A stretch of DNA of 64,000 nt from Batillaria attramentaria (GCA_018292915.2 JACVVK020000371.1:23501-87500); one strand, 5' to 3'. Positions 11,256 to 23,726 are shown, counted from the stretch's first letter. The notes: generated by a model from the sequence alone, not told the origin. Program-made: numbers and translations.

Positions 11256-14200
11256 CTGAGGTGTAGCAAGGGAAGGAATAATATTCTGTCAGGTGAACAT
11301 GTCTGTGTTTTCAGGGTGCTGGACTAGGAGCTGTACTGATGGCCGTGGCACACTGGCAACACAACTTCTTTAACTCCACGGTAATTACCAATGCAGCACA
11401 GTAATTGTTAGTCTCAGTCACCCTTCTGGTTCTCATCCAGGGCAGGCCAAGCTACTTAACTGTGAACCACTTTTACATGAACCCTCTACCCCTCATTGTT
11501 CTGGTCACTGCGTGGTATCATTTCAGACTACTGGTATTTCATGTACATGCAGTATGAAAGCAAAGCTAAACCTGTTTTATTTATTTACTTACTTTTTTTT
11601 GTCTGAAGAGCTTTCTGATGCCCAGGTTACCTGAGCTGCGCTGGTATAGTTTGCCCCCTTGTGCTATTTGCACCCCATGCAAATGCACTAGTACAATCGC
11701 CTAAACAACATAGCGATTGCACCATTACCACAAGGTAACCCCAACCCTACACCTGAACCTAACCCTAACACTGAACCTAACCCTAAACTGAATTAAGCAG
11801 GTGATCTATACTAAATGAGCTGCCTTGGTATAGTTCGCACGATACGGCCCAGTGGTGCGAACTATACTAACTGAGTGTTATTTGACTTTAAACAAATTCA
11901 AAAGTTTTTGTACTGTAAACTTTGTAAAATGATGTACTGTCATGATTGCTCTGTGTTGCAGTAATTTTGAAATGGCAGTGAAAACGCTCGCTCATTATCG
12001 GTGAATTGTATGCCTCGAAAACATTGGAGTCAGCCCTTGCCATAATTATTTTGTCATCTAAGTCAAATTTATCCATTTATGGACAAAAAAGGTATCTGGT
12101 TTAACTGTGGTAAGAGCATGCATTTTTATGTTTACTAACTTCACATCTATATTGATTTAATAATGATAATAATTGTGCGTTGTGCAGGTATTTGATGTGT
12201 TTGTTTTTTTGGTTTTTTTTTTCAGCACCTGTATTATGCTGTATTAGGCAATGTTGCCTGGGCTTTAGTGAACGCTGTTCAGCTCTACAAGATCGATGTC
12301 TCCAAGAGGAAACAGTTACTTGTCAGCACCCCCAGCAAAGTGAACTTCTACCTCCAGATTGATGTGGCTTTTTCCCTGCTCTACGCTCTACCGGACTTGC
12401 TCGCTCCTCGTTTTGCTCTTTCCTTGGCTCAGGTAAAAACGGATCTCCTGAAGATACAAATGCTGCCATTTTTAGGCTCGTAGGTCATTCTTGGCTGTTT
12501 TGGTGGCGTTTAGCATCACACCTCTAAGACATACATATATACACTAGAGGGTGGAACCGGTACGATTTCCAATAGAAAACCGAGGTTTAAAACCGGTTAA
12601 CCGGCTATGTATACGTCATCTATTGTTTCTAACGTTTCCCCAAGAGATGGAAGGGGGGAAGGGAGGGGGGTCTCCTAGTACTCCGGCTTCCTGTACCTCT
12701 GCGTTGGAAATGTTCAGCCAACAAGGGTGAGTGTTTGGGAGTTTAACGTCCTTTTCCACCACATACGGATGATATCAAAGACGAGGCAACGATGAAAAAG
12801 CCAGCACAAATATTTGGCCCTAGCCGGGATTTGAACTCACGACCCGAAAGTTGGAAGTCCAACGCTCTACCATTCGGCCACCCCGTTTTCCCTGTTCAGC
12901 CAACAACAACAACATGATGATGACGATAATAAGGAGGAGGGGGAGGAGGAGGGTGTCTTGTAACGGGCTGAAAAACGACGAGTGATGTCCCTTAGAAAAA
13001 CCACGGTTTTCCGTTTTTTTAAGGCCGAACCGGTTTACCGAACCGTGAGAAAGTCGGACCGATTTTAACCGGAAAACCGGTAAAACCGAACACCCCTAAT
13101 ATACACACACACACACAAATCATGGCTTAAAATAATAGTCCATGATCCAAAAAGAGGCAAAGTGTGTAACATTTACTGACGAAGCGGCAAAGCCACAAGC
13201 ACACATCAGCAATGCATATATATATGCGTTACGCTAGTGGTGTCTGAGGGTATGCTTTAAATTAGTGTAATTTGATGGAGAACAGTTTCACATTGCTCAT
13301 ACGGGGGTTCGATAAATTAGCATGAAGGTGCAGCGTCTCCTGCATGTCCTAGGTTTATATTGCCTCGTAGATCAGTTTGCATCATTTGCACGTTACATTT
13401 TTGTTTTTTTTCACGTAGTGCAGACACACTTAGCCGCGAATTAGTCTTTGTGGCTTGCGCGGCGTTATGCCTCAAAATCTCACTCACTCATTCTGCTCAT
13501 ACATTTATCATCAAACATCTCTTGATAGCTGTTATCTATAAGGATGATAAGTACTACGTGTATTTCCTGTTTCCCATTCAGATGGAGCCAGATGGATTGC
13601 ATGTCCACCTGCTGCAGGTGAGTGCTGCTCTGCACATCGGTACAGCTGCACTCTCTGGCCTTGCACTTTATTTCCGTGACAACGAAGAGAAAAAGGCAGT
13701 TCTCCTTGGTCGAGTTGTGGTGAGTACAGGAATCATTCAGCAGCTTCCAGCATCGTGAAATTCCTTTGGGTTTTTTTTTGTTTTTTTTTTTATCCTTGGA
13801 TCTTGATGAGTATAGTTTCTTTGATTGATTGCTCCCAGTCAAGATGGCTACGTTCATTATTAGCGACTACTTTTATAAGCTGTCATGGTAATTGAGTGAT
13901 AGATGATTAATTTAAGCCTTTTCCCAGTACATGTGTCCCTTTGACCTTAGCTGGAGGTCAGGGTCACAGGGGTATGACCTTACCTGAAGGTCAAGGTCAC
14001 AGGAGCATATGACAGTTTCTGATGCTGATACAGTGTACTGTGTGAACGGTTTAGCTGAGTCATCATTTCAGGCGTATCATACATGCAAGTCTTTCTTGAA
14101 AAGCACCTTGAGCTAATTAGTACGCTGGGGAGACTTATGCATAATTATGATTTCTTACTGCCGTATAGTTTTCATCTTAGTGGTTGTATTGTGAACGTGA

Positions 14201-14351
14201 GGAATGTTCCTTGCAGATCATGCTGCTACTGTGGGCGGTGAGGACCTTTGTGTGGGTGTTTGCGGACACAGCCTCTTTCTACAGCTACTTCCTGTCCTGT
14301 ACGGCTTTCTTCCCCTTCTTCCCAGCCTATCTTGGGATGCAACAATCATGA
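8667..14351 (+). CDS. TM8-A: multi-pass membrane protein of unrecognised family, two four-helix modules
   Basis: Six exons: 8667-8828, 10267-10413, 11315-11380, 12226-12432, 13582-13719 and 14217-14351. All junctions are phase 0 and GT-AG, and the protein is 284 residues ending in TGA. About eight hydrophobic segments suggest a multi-pass membrane protein. The first half (exons 1-3 and the start of 4) and the second half (rest of exon 4 to exon 6) resemble each other: DTAHGWL (61-67) ending in ARVL (100-103), and DGLHVHL (198-204) ending in GRVV (237-240). The same exon plan recurs in TM8-B and TM8-C, which makes the model reliable. The ATG at 8667 was chosen because the first exon then matches the paralogues in length (54 versus 53 and 56 codons). 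Intron 1 carries a nested repeat. I do not recognise the family; channel, transporter, enzyme or receptor roles cannot be told apart from this sequence. Confidence 0.85.
8882..9505. mobile_element. Inverted-repeat DNA element with 14-base termini, carrying a nested SINE
   Basis: Starts CAGGGGCGCCGGAA and ends with the exact reverse complement TTCCGGCGCCCCTG. AGGTG flanks both outer edges. The interior is G-rich with two imperfect GTTGCCCG-AAAGTGAAAAG subrepeats. It lies in TM8-A intron 1. The terminus resembles hAT elements, but the expected 8-base duplication is not seen. Confidence 0.65.
8908..9086 (-). mobile_element. tRNA-derived SINE, family B (nested copy)
   Basis: Reverse-oriented copy: the tRNA head on the minus strand has GGTGGCCGAATGGTAGAGC and GAGTTCGAATCCC, then the body with CAAATATTTGTGCTGGC and TTTGATATCA, and the tail GGACGTTAAACTCCCAAACA. 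The flanking AGATGTTGGGGGG shows insertion into the element at 8882-9505. Confidence 0.85.
10970..11155. repeat. Partial repeat related to the SINE family C tail
   Basis: (GAT)n followed by GCATAGCGATAC ... GCTCACGGCGCC and a TCTTGAGGTTCCGCTT stretch. The same order occurs at 26347-26540, and a shorter relative near 47500-47545. Lies in TM8-A intron 2. Confidence 0.45.
12725..12892 (-). mobile_element. tRNA-derived SINE, family B
   Basis: Full copy with exact 14-base target duplication TGTTCAGCCAACAA at 12711-12724 and 12893-12906. It lies in TM8-A intron 4. Confidence 0.9.
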
Positions 14352-14375
14352 TTCCCCCCCCCCCCCCTTTATTTT

Positions 14376-14590
14376 CACCATTCACATGTATTCACTCTAA
14401 TAGTATGGTAGATACATAGTATTCATTAGCTTTTATTGACTTGAAATCATTTTCACATGTATTCGCTCCAGTAGTATGGTAGCTGCATTGTATTAATTCA
14501 TTATCTCTCAGTGACTTGAAATCATCTTGACATATTCATTCCAATGGTATGGTGGCTGTGTTTTGTGAAGAGTCTTCCAGTGACTTTCAG
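14376..14590 (+). repeat. Three tandem copies of a repeat of about 80 bases in the TM8-A 3' region
   Basis: TTCACATGTATTC, TAGTATGGTAG and GTGACTTGAAATCAT (or TTGACTTGAAATCAT) recur in order three times with divergence, just after the TM8-A stop codon. Confidence 0.7.
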
Positions 14591-14912
14591 CTTTTGTATT
14601 ATTTAATTGCAAAGTATGTTTGGGAGATGTTCTTCCTGTGTTGAGATTTCTACCATCATCTTGAAAATGCCGTCAAATCCATGCCGAGCAGGCCCTCTTT
14701 CGGATGATGGCACATGTAATTTCCAGAACTTAGGTTCAGATACGCACCAAGAATTGAGATCTCAAAACATTTTCTGATGGGTAAAAGCATTTTTCAGGAT
14801 TCTGCTGCCTTGCATTAACATTCCTGGTACTGTATCATACTTTTTCTGCTTTGCAGACGTTTTGAAAGATATGTACTGGAGTTAAAAGATATGAATAGTA
14901 GCAGTACTTTTT

Positions 14913-15402
14913 TTTTTTTTTTTGCTGCCCCAGCTCTTTGCCAGCTCCAGTGGTGTTCCTCCCAGGTCATGGGTGGAACCCACGGAGGACTCGGAACCTG
15001 GGACAGTTTTTATTATGCATGATGATGGAGATGAGGATGATAGTAAGATGATGCTATGGAGGTCCATGTGGTTTGGGACTGCGAGACAGGGCCGCATTCC
15101 ACGCTTCCTGTCATAAATATCCCGGCATTAACCAGGCCCGGGAACTACGGCACCTGCGGTGCCGGCCGTGTAATCATCCACATCATAAGACGTGTCATAC
15201 TGAGGGAAGCACTCCCAAAGTCGCACCCGTGAAGTGGGTGAAACTCGGCTGTGTGGCAACAGCCTCCCCATCGGGCCCATAGCACACCCGCTCTGGGTAG
15301 GAGCCGACCTAGGTAGGAAAAATCCCGCTTGCCTCGGCTGGGATTCGAACCCAGGTCTCCCGGTCCATGATCCGAAGTGCTAACCACTACACTACGGGGG
15401 CC
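14913..15402 (-). mobile_element. tRNA-derived SINE, family A, second copy
   Basis: Reverse-oriented full-length copy of the element at 2531-3032: T-run (its A-tail) at 14908-14923, tRNA-like head ending at 15402. AGTACTTTTT flanks both sides as target duplication (14903 onward and 15406-15415). It lies between convergent TM8-A and TM8-B. Confidence 0.9.
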
Positions 15403-15419
15403 GGTAGTACTTTTTATCC

Positions 15420-16150
15420 ATTCATGTTTTACCCATGTATTTTTGTTTTTATCGCTGCTTTTCCTTGTTGTTGTTTTTTGTAGTGTATGGGTTACAAGGT
15501 ATAAATGTTATGAGATTCAGAAAAAAATGTTCATTTGTTTTCAATTGTACTGGAGATGGTCAAGGCACCATGTGGATCAAATTACACAGACGCAACAAGT
15601 GTGTTTCTAAAATGTTGTGCTACCAGTGTCACTGCTTTTGTCACCATTTCCTCACTGATATGATCACCAACTCAGAAAATGGTGATGCCCATGTAAACAT
15701 CCTTGCAATCTCTTGGGTCAGACATGTTAGCCCTCTGTCCCACAGCATGAAATGCATGCGCTAGGGCACTTGGTCATAGTAGCTGAAATGGTGGATGTCA
15801 CCAAAGCTGGTTTTGCAAATCACTCGGTCATGAGCTACCGGGAACATGCATTTCAAAATGTTACATTTGCACTGAGGCCACACTGACCATAGCATCACAC
15901 CAGTTTTGCAGAAAAATTGTGAAAGTTGTATTTGGAGCTCATAGAGTTTGACACCAAGGTATATTCTGCTGGCAACATCATGTGTGACATACATTGTTGC
16001 CAAATCTGTATCACAGTGACCATTTCAGCGCCAGTGTTTTCTTGCCAAATCCTGCGAGTGCATTCATAATCATATGGCACATATTGAGAGCTTTGACAGG
16101 AACACTGACCACTCAGTCCTTGGTAATTAGTTTATAAATACATACATGCA

Positions 16151-16196
<46 letters not shown>

Positions 16197-16655
16197 TGCA
16201 CGCACATACAAGAGCATAGTTATCCTGTACTTCATTTGTTTGATCAAATGAGCAAACATGTAGAGCACATCATGTTCAAATGTTAAACTGTTCAAACGAA
16301 TTGTAGAAACATTTAATAATACATAAATAAATCCATCCATTCATCAAAGAGACAAAAAACAGTTTTCTTAGTTTCACACGTAAACTATTCATTTCACTTT
16401 CTTTCACCTTTTTTTTTTTTTTTTTTTTTTTATACATAGCCATTTGTATAATCACTAGCCATACTTGGAAATACTAAGTACACATTAGAAATACCACAAG
16501 AGACAACCATCAAACAATCTGGAAAAAATGTATTGTAACTTGCTACAAAATCAGTTTTCAGCATGCACACAGATATTGGTTTGGAAAAATAAGTTACAAC
16601 AAACAGTGTGCAAGAACATTGCATTACGTTCAAATGTGAGCAGATCAGTAATCAT
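15420..16655. other. Intergenic, no gene seen
   Basis: Between convergent TM8-A and TM8-B. Contains a CA tract at 16154-16193 and a T run near 16411-16432. Nothing recognisable beyond these and the neighbouring SINE and hAT element. Confidence 0.5.
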
Positions 16656-17136
16656 CAGGCATGGGAATTGTCCGCCTAAAGGCAAATTTCCGCCTAAATG
16701 AAATTGTGTTTCCGCCTAAAAAAGGAAATTTCCGCCTAAAAGAGTCTGTATTTGCCACTTAAATCACTGGCAAATTGGGTTTCCGCCTAAAAAAAAAAAT
16801 AAAAAAATTCCGCCTTAAAAAGTCTGGTTGATTTAAAATTAAAAAAAATGCAGCTCCGCTTTTCTTTTCACCGATTGCCGCCGAGTTGTTGGCCGCCCAC
16901 TTGAGTTACGCGTTTTATGTGGGCAGCACTAAGGCTGAACGCCCCCCCCCCCCCCCCTCCGCATTTCACTTTCTTCGGGTAAAGTCATTCCGTCCGCCTG
17001 TCGCCACCCAGCGGGTGAAGTTGTTCCGTTCTACCCCCACCCCCGCTTTTCAGTTTCTTTGGGTAAAGTCCGTCCTTCCGCCTTTGTGCACCGCGAAAAT
17101 TTCAGTCTTTTTTGACTTCTCCACTTCCCATGCCTG
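16656..17136. mobile_element. Non-autonomous hAT-type DNA element with 8-base target duplication
   Basis: Begins CAGGCATGGGAA and ends TTCCCATGCCTG (12-base perfect inverted termini). It is flanked by exact GTAATCAT at 16648-16655 and 17137-17144. The interior has repeated TTCCGCCTAAA units at the left and related CCGCCT words at the right. No transposase frame seen. Confidence 0.85.
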
Positions 17137-17696
17137 GTAATCATGTAGTCCTTTTCAGTAATAAGTAATGAGGCAGCAACATGTCATCACCACTATGCAG
17201 AATGCATCATGTAAAACTTGTGGAACTTGAATAAATCTTGTTAGTCTGTCACTGTCATGAGCAGTGTGACTGTCATGTCAGTGATACAGTCCCTTGTATT
17301 GTGTGGTGTTGACATGGTCTGTCACGCATGATGTGCTGAGGTGCCAGTCAACGTGACAATCAGGGGGATTTTCTGAGCTACATGTATCAAACTATTTTAA
17401 ATCAAACTACAGACTACAAACCAGCTAAAGTTCACTATCATACGCCATAAGTGCACTTCAGGAAGGACTTCACACACTCGCTTCTTTAAAAAACAAAAAC
17501 AAAAAAAAAGGTCGTGTGGAAGACTAAATGAAAACATTTGTAGGGGGCATTCAACTTTACTTCCTTCACCTTCAGGTACGTTCTTTTTTCTTCGTGCATT
17601 CGCGCAGTGTCCATCACATCCTTTCTACCTCAGTCTCACAGGCAGATCAGCTTGGGGCTAACATGCGTCCATTCCACAGCAGAAATCACTCTGACG

Positions 17697-20615
17697 TCAG
17701 TAGGCGCTGGGTCGGCCTTGACTGTCTGGAAGGTGTTCTTGACCGACCATGCTGGGGTTTCGGTTACCACTCCAGTAAGCAGAGGTGAACGGGCCGTTCT
17801 CAGCCAGGACACAGCCCAGGAAAGCGGGCAGCAGAATAGCTGATACTGTGCCCACGTAAGCATACGCTGCTGGTTGTGCAGGCAATTGTCCATTGACGAA
17901 CGCGTGTGCAACCCGGCCCAGCCACAACAAGCAGCACTGAAAACAACAAAGTAGTTTTAGAGATTATGAAATGTTGCCGTTGCTATCATGGTGATGACGT
18001 GATGGTAGCCAATTACGTTGTTTGCTTTGTTCAAGTTGTTTTTCTTATAGTGTTTCTTCGTTTTTGTTTTTGATTGTTCGTTTGTTTGTTTTTGGTGGTT
18101 GTGGTGGTGGTGGTGGTGGTTTTTGTAATTACCTCCTGCAGGGCTTCACGTCAGGATAAGCATCCTTGCTTCCGATGTAAAACTAAAAGTCGAGATTAAT
18201 TTAACCCACGGCTACGGGCCTAACCCAGACTAAGACAAAAGAAACCAAGAAACAAAATCATATAAAAAAAAAGAAGACGAAGAAAGGAAGAAATAAATCC
18301 TTCTATAACGGCTTAGGCATCTTGCTGGAATGGGCCCGCTTCCTGATTTTAGAAAAACAAACAAACAACAACAAAAAAACAGAAAATTTAACCCTAGAGC
18401 TAGTTTAGTTCGAGGTTAGGTTAGACTCTAACCCGGGGCTAAACTCCCTAACCTCGACTTGTACATGCGGAGCCAGGACATTAAAATCCTGACTACTGTG
18501 CACGGTGGTGCAGAAATAATAGGACATTGTCCGCCTTTTGGTCAGGAAGTAATCGGGCACTTTGAAAGTACACAGGTCAGTAGACACCTGCTTGATTGCC
18601 CATAGTTCAGTTCAAGTCGCCTCTGGCTGGCATCTCGGTACCTGAGTACATGTACGTGCAAGCCAATACCTTCGAAATCTCAGCAACGTGGATAGAGCGA
18701 CTACTTCACTGAGGAACTCACCAGAAGCCGGGTTAAGAGAAGGCTATGCTTGTCCTCCACATAACGGAAGCGTTGACCAACCCATGTGTGACACGCCAAG
18801 CCCAACATCACAGCCCCGTTTACTCGGTGCAGGTAAATGTGTAGAGGGTCAAGGGTCAGATCCTAGGGAGTGCAGCAAAACAGATAAATTATCACGGAAA
18901 CTTATTCATTTCTCTGACACGACGACCGAAAGTTTGAATTTCTCAATGATAAAACTCAGTTTTGATGACTGCAAGTAGAGATTGAACATACTGGCCGAAT
19001 TAAAGTCTCAGCCGGTACGTATCGCAGGCATACAACAGCGTGTGGCCGAAAACTTTCCATCGAATTCGCTGACTCTGCGCGTCAGGGTGGAGTGTTCAGG
19101 AGTTTAACGTCCTTTTCCACCATGTATAGGTGATATCAAAGATAGAAAATGGCCAGCACAAATATCTGGCCCCAGCCGAGATTCGAACTCACGGCCCGAG
19201 CATTGAAATTCCAACGCTCTACCATTCGGCTATCCCGGCTTCCGTCCACTGAGCATCGGAATCAATCACTTAGGTCACAATATCGCATTATGAGACCATT
19301 CTGGTGACTGTGCGGTGTGTTAGTTGTTGCACAAGTATGCCGCGTTCTGAGCAGACGACGTTATTTGGACGAGCTTGACGGCACTGATTGGTGGCTATAT
19401 TTAGAAGTTTTGTCTGGTCCCAGTCAGTTCAAGAATAGACCGTTCGCTCAAAGAAAATCGTATTTCTCTAATGTTAGAAGCCGCAAAGTCGCGAAAACGG
19501 CCGCGATGGCCAAATGAAACATCGTTCTGTCTGCCTTAGAGCTTTTGAAAGCGAGTTTTCCATCTAAGCGGCGTTACACTGAAGCACTGACTATGATAGA
19601 GGCCTCAACGTTCGCGTTTCCTGCGTAGCTGAAGGGAACCTCAACAACACCATGAAGCCTGTCTAGAGCAGTGGCTGATCGACTTTAGAAAGAACTTCCT
19701 TTTCTTTTGAAGCAGTAAACGATTTCCGTATTTAGTACTAGAAACTTTTTTTCTTTCTAGACTACCAGAAGTTAAAAGCGGGGGAAGGAAAACACCGGTT
19801 TGTAGACTGACGCCAGCACGTTTGAATTTATAGGTGGCTATTACATTGCTTTTGAATCTTCCAGATGATTTCTTTATCGAAACATGCATTGCCAAGCTGT
19901 CGTATGACAGTAGACGAGTCCACTCGTCAAACCTTGAGGCCAAATCCCCACCCCTTTACTCTGCCGAGTCACGGTGTTGGCAAAACATAGTACGTCTATC
20001 AGCCATTTTGTTTTTGTTTTTTTTAAAAAGGGGGGGGGGGGGGGGGGGGGGGGAGGGGAAAGATGAGATTAACGTAACGGTCTTTTCCCTCAAATGACCT
20101 CAGTGGACTTAATGCTTTCTTTCGACGTTTCAGTCATATCAAACTACATGTGTTTCCCTCTTCGCCGTGTCTGGCAAGAAAGTTTGCCACGCCGGCGGTG
20201 TGCTCTTTATGCAGCGGCACGCGATTGGCTGAATTCAGTCTGGGGCCGGGCTCGTCCCTCTGATTGACAAGTGGAGTCGTCTATTGTACCCGCCCCAGTG
20301 AATTTCCAAATACTGTACTGCGCCAGGACATCATTCTCAGAACCTCACGCTGACTAACCAAGAGTCCGTATAAAAGTGCCGGTGAGCTGAGATGGACCAA
20401 GCCGATGATAAGCAGCAGGACCATGTCGATCACGATGTATGTGTTGACGTCCACATTCCGCAGCTTGATGTTGACGCGACTCCCCGTACGAACCAACTGC
20501 ACGCACATCGCCAGGCCCCACAGGCCAAACGGCAACACGCTGTACAGCAGATGCTGAAACACAGCAAGCAATTTGACAGAGGACCTCGGCCTACCATGGT
20601 CTGAGCACGGTCATA

Positions 20616-20676
<61 letters not shown>

Positions 20677-21639
20677 CATGCACGCACGCACGCACACACC
20701 GGGGCGCAGATTTTAGGTGAAGTAATAAGCAGTACGTAAAAAAAACCCACAACACAGGTTTTCCTCAACCCCCCCCCCCCCACACACACACACACACACA
20801 CTCGTCCCCCAACCTCCCTCCCCAGCCACTTTCGGTCAGAAGATTACAAAAGCAACTTGCTGAATATACACGGGAAAAGTGCCGAATTACTAAACTGTTG
20901 AAATCTAAATCATAACCCAGTCTACCACCATTCCCCATAACCTGGCAGAGATGGACTTGGTATCAGCCTTGAAATATATCTTTGCTGCTTGCGTGGCTTT
21001 AAGCCCTAAATACACAGTCACCCACCATCCCTCCCCCAACAAGTGTTTGACGACAGTACTTACAAATGTGGTGAAGTTGTCAGAACCCATATGTGCAGCA
21101 GCCATGACGATAAAGGCTCCACTACAACTCTAAAACGAAATATTGCAACCTTGGTAATCTGAAGACAGTGAACGAAGAAGTTTTGAAATGCACTTTGCAA
21201 AATCATTCAATGTGTCGACTGATTGTCCTAAGTCGAAGACATTTTCAGTGACGGTACATACACTAAGGCTTGAATCTTAGAGTGGACCAGTAGCGTACAA
21301 CTTTATAGTTCTACGTGGCAAAGTAAATTCATATATATATATAATGTTTATAGTTTCGCTCATCCAGTCAGTGAAATGCTTCTCAAAATTCCTACAAGAA
21401 GTATGAAATCCACCCCAGCAGTCTGGAACTGCCTGCCTGCTAGCGTGAGACAGCAACCTACTCTGTCGTAATTCAAATCAGAGCTTAAAACCCTTCTGTT
21501 TCAACTTGCCTCCTACTGATTCATGTAACCGTCGTGCCTGCTGTGTTAGGATGTGTTCTCAGTATGTGCGTGTGAGTGATGTGCGAATGCGCAATGAGTT
21601 GATGTATTTTCAAGAATGTGTAAATGTGCTGTCTAAATG

Positions 21640-21671
<32 letters not shown>

Positions 21672-22089
21672 ATGATGATATTCACCTTGCCCAGGCCACG
21701 CAATCCCCCACCCCCATCCGTCCCATTACCATAAAAAGTCACATTACCCATCACAGAAGTGTGTTTGTATTCTGAATGATTTTCAAGTTCATCTAGAATC
21801 AGATCGGTCTGTACGTGTAACTGTTGGTGTGGCGACCGGATCGGCCAGTCGGCGTTTAGTTATGATTTCTTGTTTAAAAGAGAGAGGGAGGGAGAGAGAG
21901 AGAAATGCATTTCAGTCATGTACTGACCACAAAACGGGATACCCCAATCGCGGTCCGGACAGTAACGTCCATAGATTTCTGGCTCAACAGCCAGATAATG
22001 CTGGGCATGATCAACAAGATGACACGAAACTGGACCAATAATTCATGCTGGAAGTCCACTGAAATTCCTTTGGTGTACTGGTGAGAAAA

Positions 22090-22158
<69 letters not shown>

Positions 22159-22471
22159 GCCTTTCGATCAGATCAGTGATAACATCCACGCAAGCCCACC
22201 CACAAGAAGTTAGAACCGTTGTCTGCACCATCGCAAGTATAATGAAAAGCCATGGTCAGCACGGCATATATTTTGAAATTTCGTCGAAGACGTAATCACA
22301 TACTAATGTTACCTGTGTGAGTCCATCTGTGGCGTAAAGAAATGTGCAAACGCCACTGACGATGGAAAATATGGCGTCTACGTAAAGAACAAGTTTGAAT
22401 CTCAAGCCACACAAGATGATCCCAAAGCCGACGCATATTCCGACTCGGATGAGATCCGCGTTAGCCAGCAT
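17697..22471 (-). CDS. TM8-B: paralogue of TM8-A and TM8-C
   Basis: Six minus-strand exons: 22313-22471 (ATG at 22471), 21928-22077, 21064-21129, 20359-20553, 18722-18862 and 17697-17936 (TGA at 17697-17699). All are phase 0 and encode 316 residues. Exon lengths match TM8-C exactly for exons 2, 3, 4 and 5 (150, 66, 195 and 141 bases). Conserved motifs are DFQHELL (61-67) with SRFV (100-103), and DPLHIYL (195-201) with TRLL (234-237). About eight hydrophobic segments are followed by a polar tail of roughly 30 residues rich in Ser, Asn and Gly, probably soluble. Intron 2 holds a LINE relic on the opposite strand and intron 5 a SINE. It is convergent with TM8-A and divergent from TM8-C, whose ATG lies 582 bases away. 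Function unknown. Confidence 0.85.
18174..18473. mobile_element. MITE family M, copy 1 (left end decayed)
   Basis: Shares TTTAACCCACGGCTACGGG, CCTTCTATAACGGC, AAAATTTAACCCTAGAG and GGTTAGACTCTAACCCGG with the three other copies. It ends CATGCGGAGC before CAG. It lies in TM8-B intron 5. Confidence 0.75.
19086..19243 (-). mobile_element. tRNA-derived SINE, family B
   Basis: Near-complete diverged copy with recognisable B box, CCAGCACAAATAT and the AGTTTAACGTCC tail. Located in TM8-B intron 4-5. Target duplication not clear. Confidence 0.8.
21394..21519 (+). pseudogene. Relic of a LINE ORF2 C-terminus in TM8-B intron 2
   Basis: The frame reads KSTPAVWNCLPASVRQQPTL, a stop, then FKSELKTLLF. The W-N-x-LP-x-x-x-R ... 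FK-x-x-LK-T-x-LF pattern marks the end of reverse transcriptase proteins of Jockey/CR1/RTE-like elements. The internal TAA shows decay. Confidence 0.7.
22095..22155. repeat. (CA)n microsatellite in TM8-B intron 1
   Basis: CA repeat of about 60 bases immediately upstream of exon 2. Similar tracts in the cluster lie at 9830-9891, 10635-10702, 11196-11252, 20617-20672, 26041-26099 and 26647-26690. Confidence 0.95.
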
Positions 22472-23053
22472 CGTTGGAACAAGTCCATAGATCTAGGTCT
22501 TTACCCAGCCGAAGCTACTTGAGCCATCGATGTTTATCTTTAGATCTAAAATGATTTCCTCGAAAATCTTTCCAAAGTATTTCCGTTTCACCAAAATGCC
22601 CGGTATGACGTGCAGCGCCCTCTCCAGTTCACCAAGGGATAGTACTCACCAAAAGGTGCGAAAGGGAACGACAACTACCATTCAATCAGCCTCCACTCAT
22701 TTCGTGTATGTTCAGACTTCAGGTTCTGCTTCTACGTGTGGACAGGTGTGAGAACAGAAAAATTTCCCTCCGTATAACATCGTTCTGTCGTGATTCTGAC
22801 ATCGCTTAGCCTGACTTATCTGCCCCTGCATGAAATCGAATGGTCTCCCCATAACCAGTGAACTCCCTTGAACTCAAAGAGGTCATGACCGGCAACGGTG
22901 CAACGGAAATTGTCAAAATCTTCAGAAAAACTATAGCAAATATCAGGATGTGCCCACCAAGTCATCACACACGTGGTCAGACCTAAATCCTGGAAGGCAG
23001 GGGAAGTGCGATGCCTTCTGTGCGCAAGCGGTAACGCCGAACAAAGCCTTTGA
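22472..23053. promoter_or_regulatory. Shared intergenic promoter region between TM8-B and TM8-C
   Basis: The 582 bases between the two divergent start codons must hold both 5' UTRs and promoters. No clear TATA box or repeat copy was seen here. Co-regulation of the pair is inference from the head-to-head layout. Confidence 0.45.
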
Positions 23054-23404
23054 ATGGCTCTGCTAAACCTGGACCCAGATCAGCTTCGGGTTGGACTCGC
23101 CATCGCCTTTGCCTGCTTCCTCTGCACATGCAAACTGAGAACGGTCCTTACAGTGGAAGCCACGCTTTCAATCGTTGAAGGAACATGTACCGTTCTGTTT
23201 GCCAAAGATGTGCTGCAGAGGGTAAAGTGCCTTCGATAATTCAGACAATTTTAGCGTTGACGTGCTGGCTTTGTGTTGATGTTTTTTCCGCCGATTGTCA
23301 TTGACATGTAATTGCCATAACCCGCCGCGTCAGTTGTAGCAAGCCTTCGCCTTTTGCTGATACCTTGGCAAGGAGTTTCTGCACTACCAGATTCGCGCGC
23401 GCGC

Positions 23405-23443
<39 letters not shown>

Positions 23444-23726
23444 TTGTAAAACAAAGCCTATAGATCTGCGAGCGTAGTAGATTTATAGTCTTGGTATAAG
23501 TTAACATATAATTAATTTTCAGAGAAAATGGCAATATTCAAACCCATTTGGCCTGTACCGTTAGCATGGGGGTGCCTAATTTTGGCTACAGCCCTGTTAA
23601 CGTTGACTGACCTGCGGGGCTGGGTAGGGCTGGTGATCGGGGAAGGAGCGGTTTACATTTTTTTTTTCCCCGAGATCATCCCGTGCTCTTTTCACAGAAA
23701 TGTTTGTGTGAGGAGGGAAAGGGTGT

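Noticed and set aside
11741..11796. Interstitial telomere repeat (AACCCTAA-like)
   Set aside because: Degenerate and short. A similar loose run occurs at about 31970. No clean (TTAGGG)n array.
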